DNA of 64,000 nucleotides from Volvox africanus. Lineage: Eukaryota > Chlorophyta > Chlorophyceae > Chlamydomonadales > Volvocaceae. Shown here piece after piece: positions 60,740 to 64,000 of the stretch. The translations under genes and the position numbers were made by a program. Under the pieces are notes generated by a model that saw nothing but the letters and a program-made list of their open reading frames with translations, made no database searches and was not told the DNA's origin. The stretch's first letter is position 1; each line of letters opens with the position of its first letter. The DNA lies in the NCBI GenBank assembly GCA_030268105.1, contig BSDZ01000023.1:1240001-1304000 (forward strand), written 5' to 3'.

Positions 60740-63494
60740 AATGTCGCGACCGTGGCGCGGCGGCCTTGAGACTCGATTTCGCAGACCACACACCTTGATC
60801 CTCCACTTGGGCACAGGAGAAGCAAGGCACGAGATCATGACACTGCTTGGTGCCGTGTTGTACAAGCAGTGACTTCATTATAGTAACGACCTTTTCCGTG
60901 AGGAACATTGCATTTTGTACAGATCCTTGATGATGGTGGCTTACTAGCTGCAAGGATGGGGGATCTCGTGGGTTCTAAGGAGCCATTCATAGCAAGCCGT
61001 CGTAATGCTGGCAGGCACCTTGACATAATTCGTCTGGAAATAGCCCACAACGTTTTACAGTGGTCAGCATGCTAGTATGTTCGATATCTGGATGGACCAT
61101 TAAAAAGGATGCATTTTAATTTATGATTGAGAATGTGTTGTTTGATTTCAGGTAGGCGGTCCCGTCGGTGTTCCCTTGGTTGATGTAACGCCGGTGCTTT
61201 GATGGTTCAAATGAAAAGTATTTATGTATTTTGATGGATCGCTACATGGTGCATTTTGTCGCTTGCTTGAAAGTTGCATTAAACCATACAGATATGTGCC
61301 ATGGTTGCAAGATGGCTTGAGAAAAAACAATCACATGCTCGTTCTGTCAGCTGGGTGGAAGACAGTCACAAGCAGTTGTTTTCTTTGCTTGATGGCCTTC
61401 CGATAACCTCCGCCGATTTTTTTGTGTTGTTGGAATGAAGTCTCGGCCAATATAATCACAAGCAGCCGTTTCCGCTGCGTGATCGTGAAGCAGGCTCATG
61501 TCTTGGCTAGGACAGGCTACTCGTAGCAGTAGTCAGCAGATTGATGATGTTTGTGTTCAAAATGCGATTGCAGTTGATGGATAAACCGGGTGTCGGGACT
61601 AGTCAATTGATGAACGGTACAGCGACAGTTAGTTACTTCCCCAGGTATGGGAATGAGAAGGTCCTGCGCCGCTCTGCGCTGCCTCCGAGATGCGACGCCT
61701 TCTTGTGGATTACATGAGTCCCTGGTGGAGTAAGTTTAGATCCGCGTCATGTGCTCCAACGGTACTTAAAATTTGGGCTTTGATGCTTGGCGCATTAGGT
61801 CTGCTGCAGCACTTTAGGTTGCACGGCAGATAAGTTGTTATGGCTAGCCTCTTGGCAGTATTGTAGCGGACAAATGACCCGCCGCTTCGTCTCAGCTCAC
61901 CACACATCGATGTCGATCCTCCTTCAACGTGGCGTCGCGGCAGCAATTACAGGAAGTCCAACGAACAGTAGGACAGCATCCCAAGGTCAGAGGATATGAA
62001 TTTGAAAGCTTTGGCGCGAAATTGGAACCTTACGCACGATTCTGCGCCGGTAGGCGGGAAGCCATATCACAAAGCCATCATGCAACTGCAAGAACACAGG
62101 CAACGTAGCTGCGAGCTTGCGGATTGGATCAAGATGAGCGAAGTAGGACGGCCGAGGCCATGGGTACTCGCATCCTGGATCACCACGGCAATATGAAATC
62201 CACATGCGGGTTGTCGTCGGACTCCGTCAGTAGTGGCAAGTACAGACTGTTCACCTTGAGCAGTTGGTGCAGCTCTGGCGGGATATGCTTAATTTATCTG
62301 AGGCTGATCCTAGAATCCCTATCGCCGTGCGTTGAAACAACCGGACACGATTCGCGCCATCCAAAAGTCGGGACTGTCGATCACCGACCGGGCGCATTGC
62401 CATGCGCATCTATTTTTTGCATTGCAATTTCTTAGAAGAATGAAGTATTTGTCGAACAGATAATTACAAATACGGCCGATACATTCGCCGATGCGTCATG
62501 GCCTCGGCACCGACCCATGGGCCCAAGGCGTCGCCGTGTATTTATCTCTAAACTGCAATATTTTACATAATTTGTTGAAATATCTCGCTTGCGTTCATTC
62601 CTATGACTTAAGTACATTTTACTTGTCGACAATCCCTGACAAGCCAGACGAGCGAGCAAGAGCTCGCTAGAAAGGTGCGTCCCAAAGGGCTCCGCGCGAT
62701 GCCAAGACGCTTCCGCAGCAGTTCGCAAAGTGCCGGAGCCAAGCTTCCTATATCATATATACTCCCCAGCAATTCTCCCCTCCTATTGAGCCAAATAATT
62801 CCCGTCTTTTGCCCTCTCGTCATGTATCAAAATGCAGAGGAAGCGGCAAAACTCCAGAGTTAACACAGCACCTTAACACAGCACCTTGAGGATGCTTCGA
62901 CGCGCGGCAGGAGCACTTCTCCCAGCTGCTTGGTCAGCAGCGCCTATCCAACAGTAAGAGAACGTAGGAAATTTGGAACCGACAGGTCTTCATGACCATG
63001 GTCACGGACACTTGTCGAATGGTTGCGAAACTGCCCGCTACATGCAGCAGCGAGAAATGGTGCCACGGGCCATGTGATGAGGGCTGTGATCAGCATGCAG
63101 GACACGGCAGCCGGTGCAGCCAGGGCCGTCATCGTCCCGCGGGTCACCAAGCCGGCAAAGCCACGGAGCCGCGCACGCACGGGGTTGCCTTGTGCTCATC
63201 CTCATCCCCTATCCTCGTCGTCCTCGTTTTTCGCACCATTTAGGATACGGATTGCGCTGTGCAAACTTTTCCCAGTTGGTATTGTGGAAAACGCCTGTGC
63301 CGTGCTGTGCTGTGCTGTGCTCTGCTCTGAGGCATGTAATCCCACTTACGCCGCCACTTACGCTGCTGCAGACTGCCGCACGCGACTGCGGGCCTAAGGA
63401 CTTCGGGAGCCGCTGCCGGTAGTCCAACCGATTCAGTTAAGGACACCGTATCGCGAATGGCTGAGAAGGTGCGGCAGGACGCGACGCGGAGGTG

Positions 63495-63529
<35 letters not shown>

Positions 63530-63866
63530 GTGGTGGGCGGGAGAAGAGGGGCGGAGTGCCTTGCGGTCATATGGTAGCTAGGAAATTGGGGAGTGCCTGG
63601 GTTTACGGCGCAGAATGAAGGCAGACTGTTTTTCGGTGAATTCGATACCTCGCACGTCACGTCACGTCTGAGTGCACATCGCGGTAATAACTAACGCCGC
63701 CATCGCCATCACCCTATTTTGTGGCTTCGCCATGTGCGATCTTCCGCTTCCTTCTCCCTCCCGACTTCTTCAGTCTATTTGGAGACTTCACTAATCACGA
63801 TTTGACGTCTTTGCCTTGCCCTCTGTTTACGCCGCTTCGGTTTCGGGCGGCTGGCCTCACTAACCC
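60740..63866. other. Stretch without a supported gene
   Basis: Open frames are short and overlapping. Simple repeats include TGTGC units at 63300-63322 and a GT run at 63496-63528. The last few hundred bases are probably the promoter and 5' untranslated region of the gene starting at 63867. Confidence 0.45.
63496..63528. repeat. GT dinucleotide repeat
   Basis: An uninterrupted alternating GT run of about 15-16 units, visible directly. No link to a gene is apparent. Confidence 0.9.
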
Positions 63867-64000
63867 ATGGGTCGTGAACAGATTCACGACGCGACTGAGC
63901 GGGCTAAGGAGACCCTGAAGGGCGCTGCTGACACCGCCGGCCGCACCATTGATGGGGTGTGGCGACCATTTGAAAGGGCGGAGAAGGGGGCCTGGGGAAT
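63867..64000 (+). CDS. LEA-like protein, 5' end only (cut by window edge)
   Basis: An ATG at 63867 opens a GC-rich frame to the window end. The visible 44 residues are amphipathic and repetitive: EQIHDATERAKETLKGAAD, then TAGRTIDGVWRPFERAEKGA. The pattern of Ala, Lys, Thr and Gly with AKETLKGAAD units is typical of group 3 LEA-like and related stress proteins, which are disordered in water and form helices on drying or on membranes. Too little is visible to be sure of the family. Confidence 0.5.
   Translation, partial: MGREQIHDATERAKETLKGAADTAGRTIDGVWRPFERAEKGAWG

Noticed and set aside
1..64000. Transposons, retroelements, tRNA or rRNA genes
   Set aside because: I found no reverse transcriptase, integrase or transposase motif, no long terminal repeat and no tRNA-like B box with matching arms by eye; short non-autonomous elements cannot be excluded.

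Overview
This window looks like nuclear DNA of a green alga, most likely a volvocine (Chlamydomonas/Volvox-type) chlorophyte. The basis is direct: genes are split by many GT-AG introns whose phases I could chain exon by exon. Proteins carry long Gln, Ala, Gly and Ser runs, coding exons are GC-rich and intergenic DNA is more AT-rich. Recognisable families include a GARP (LUX/ROC-like) transcription factor, a RING-CH protein and a SWIRM/amine-oxidase chromatin enzyme. I saw no operons, CRISPR arrays, rRNA or tRNA genes, and no recognisable transposase or reverse transcriptase.

Layout. 17-245 (-): last exon of a cupredoxin-like protein. 3300-4213 (-): complete four-exon RING-CH protein. 4718-4776: strong RNA-type hairpin. 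6034-8598 (+): small multi-exon gene whose third intron holds about 540 bp of pure GGGAA repeat. 11647-20577 (+): very large coiled-coil protein ending in a 4.7-kb exon of low-complexity sequence. 22358-27089 (-): nine-exon single-pass membrane protein. 28229-29589 (+): main exon of an unknown protein. 34916-36895 (-): GARP transcription factor. 39608-51326 (-): very long chromatin gene. 54786-58667 (-): five 3' exons of a membrane protein. 60281-60739 (+): small protein with an internal repeat. 63867-64000 (+): start of an LEA-like gene cut by the window edge.

The highlight is the 39.6-51.3 kb gene. Reading its exons in phase gives SWIRM, DEK_C, an LSD1/KDM1-type flavin amine oxidase, a long acidic/basic linker, a Set2-like helical (TFIIS-N-like) region and a C-terminal SRI domain. 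In known Set2 proteins that helical/SRI tail sits behind a SET methyltransferase domain and binds the phosphorylated RNA polymerase II CTD. Here the position is taken by a demethylase-type oxidase. If one transcript spans it, this would be a histone demethylase carrying its own polymerase-recruitment module. The 5' end and two internal stretches of this gene remain unresolved.

All exon borders were inferred by eye from splice consensus, reading-frame continuity and phase. No computation, database search or RNA evidence was used.
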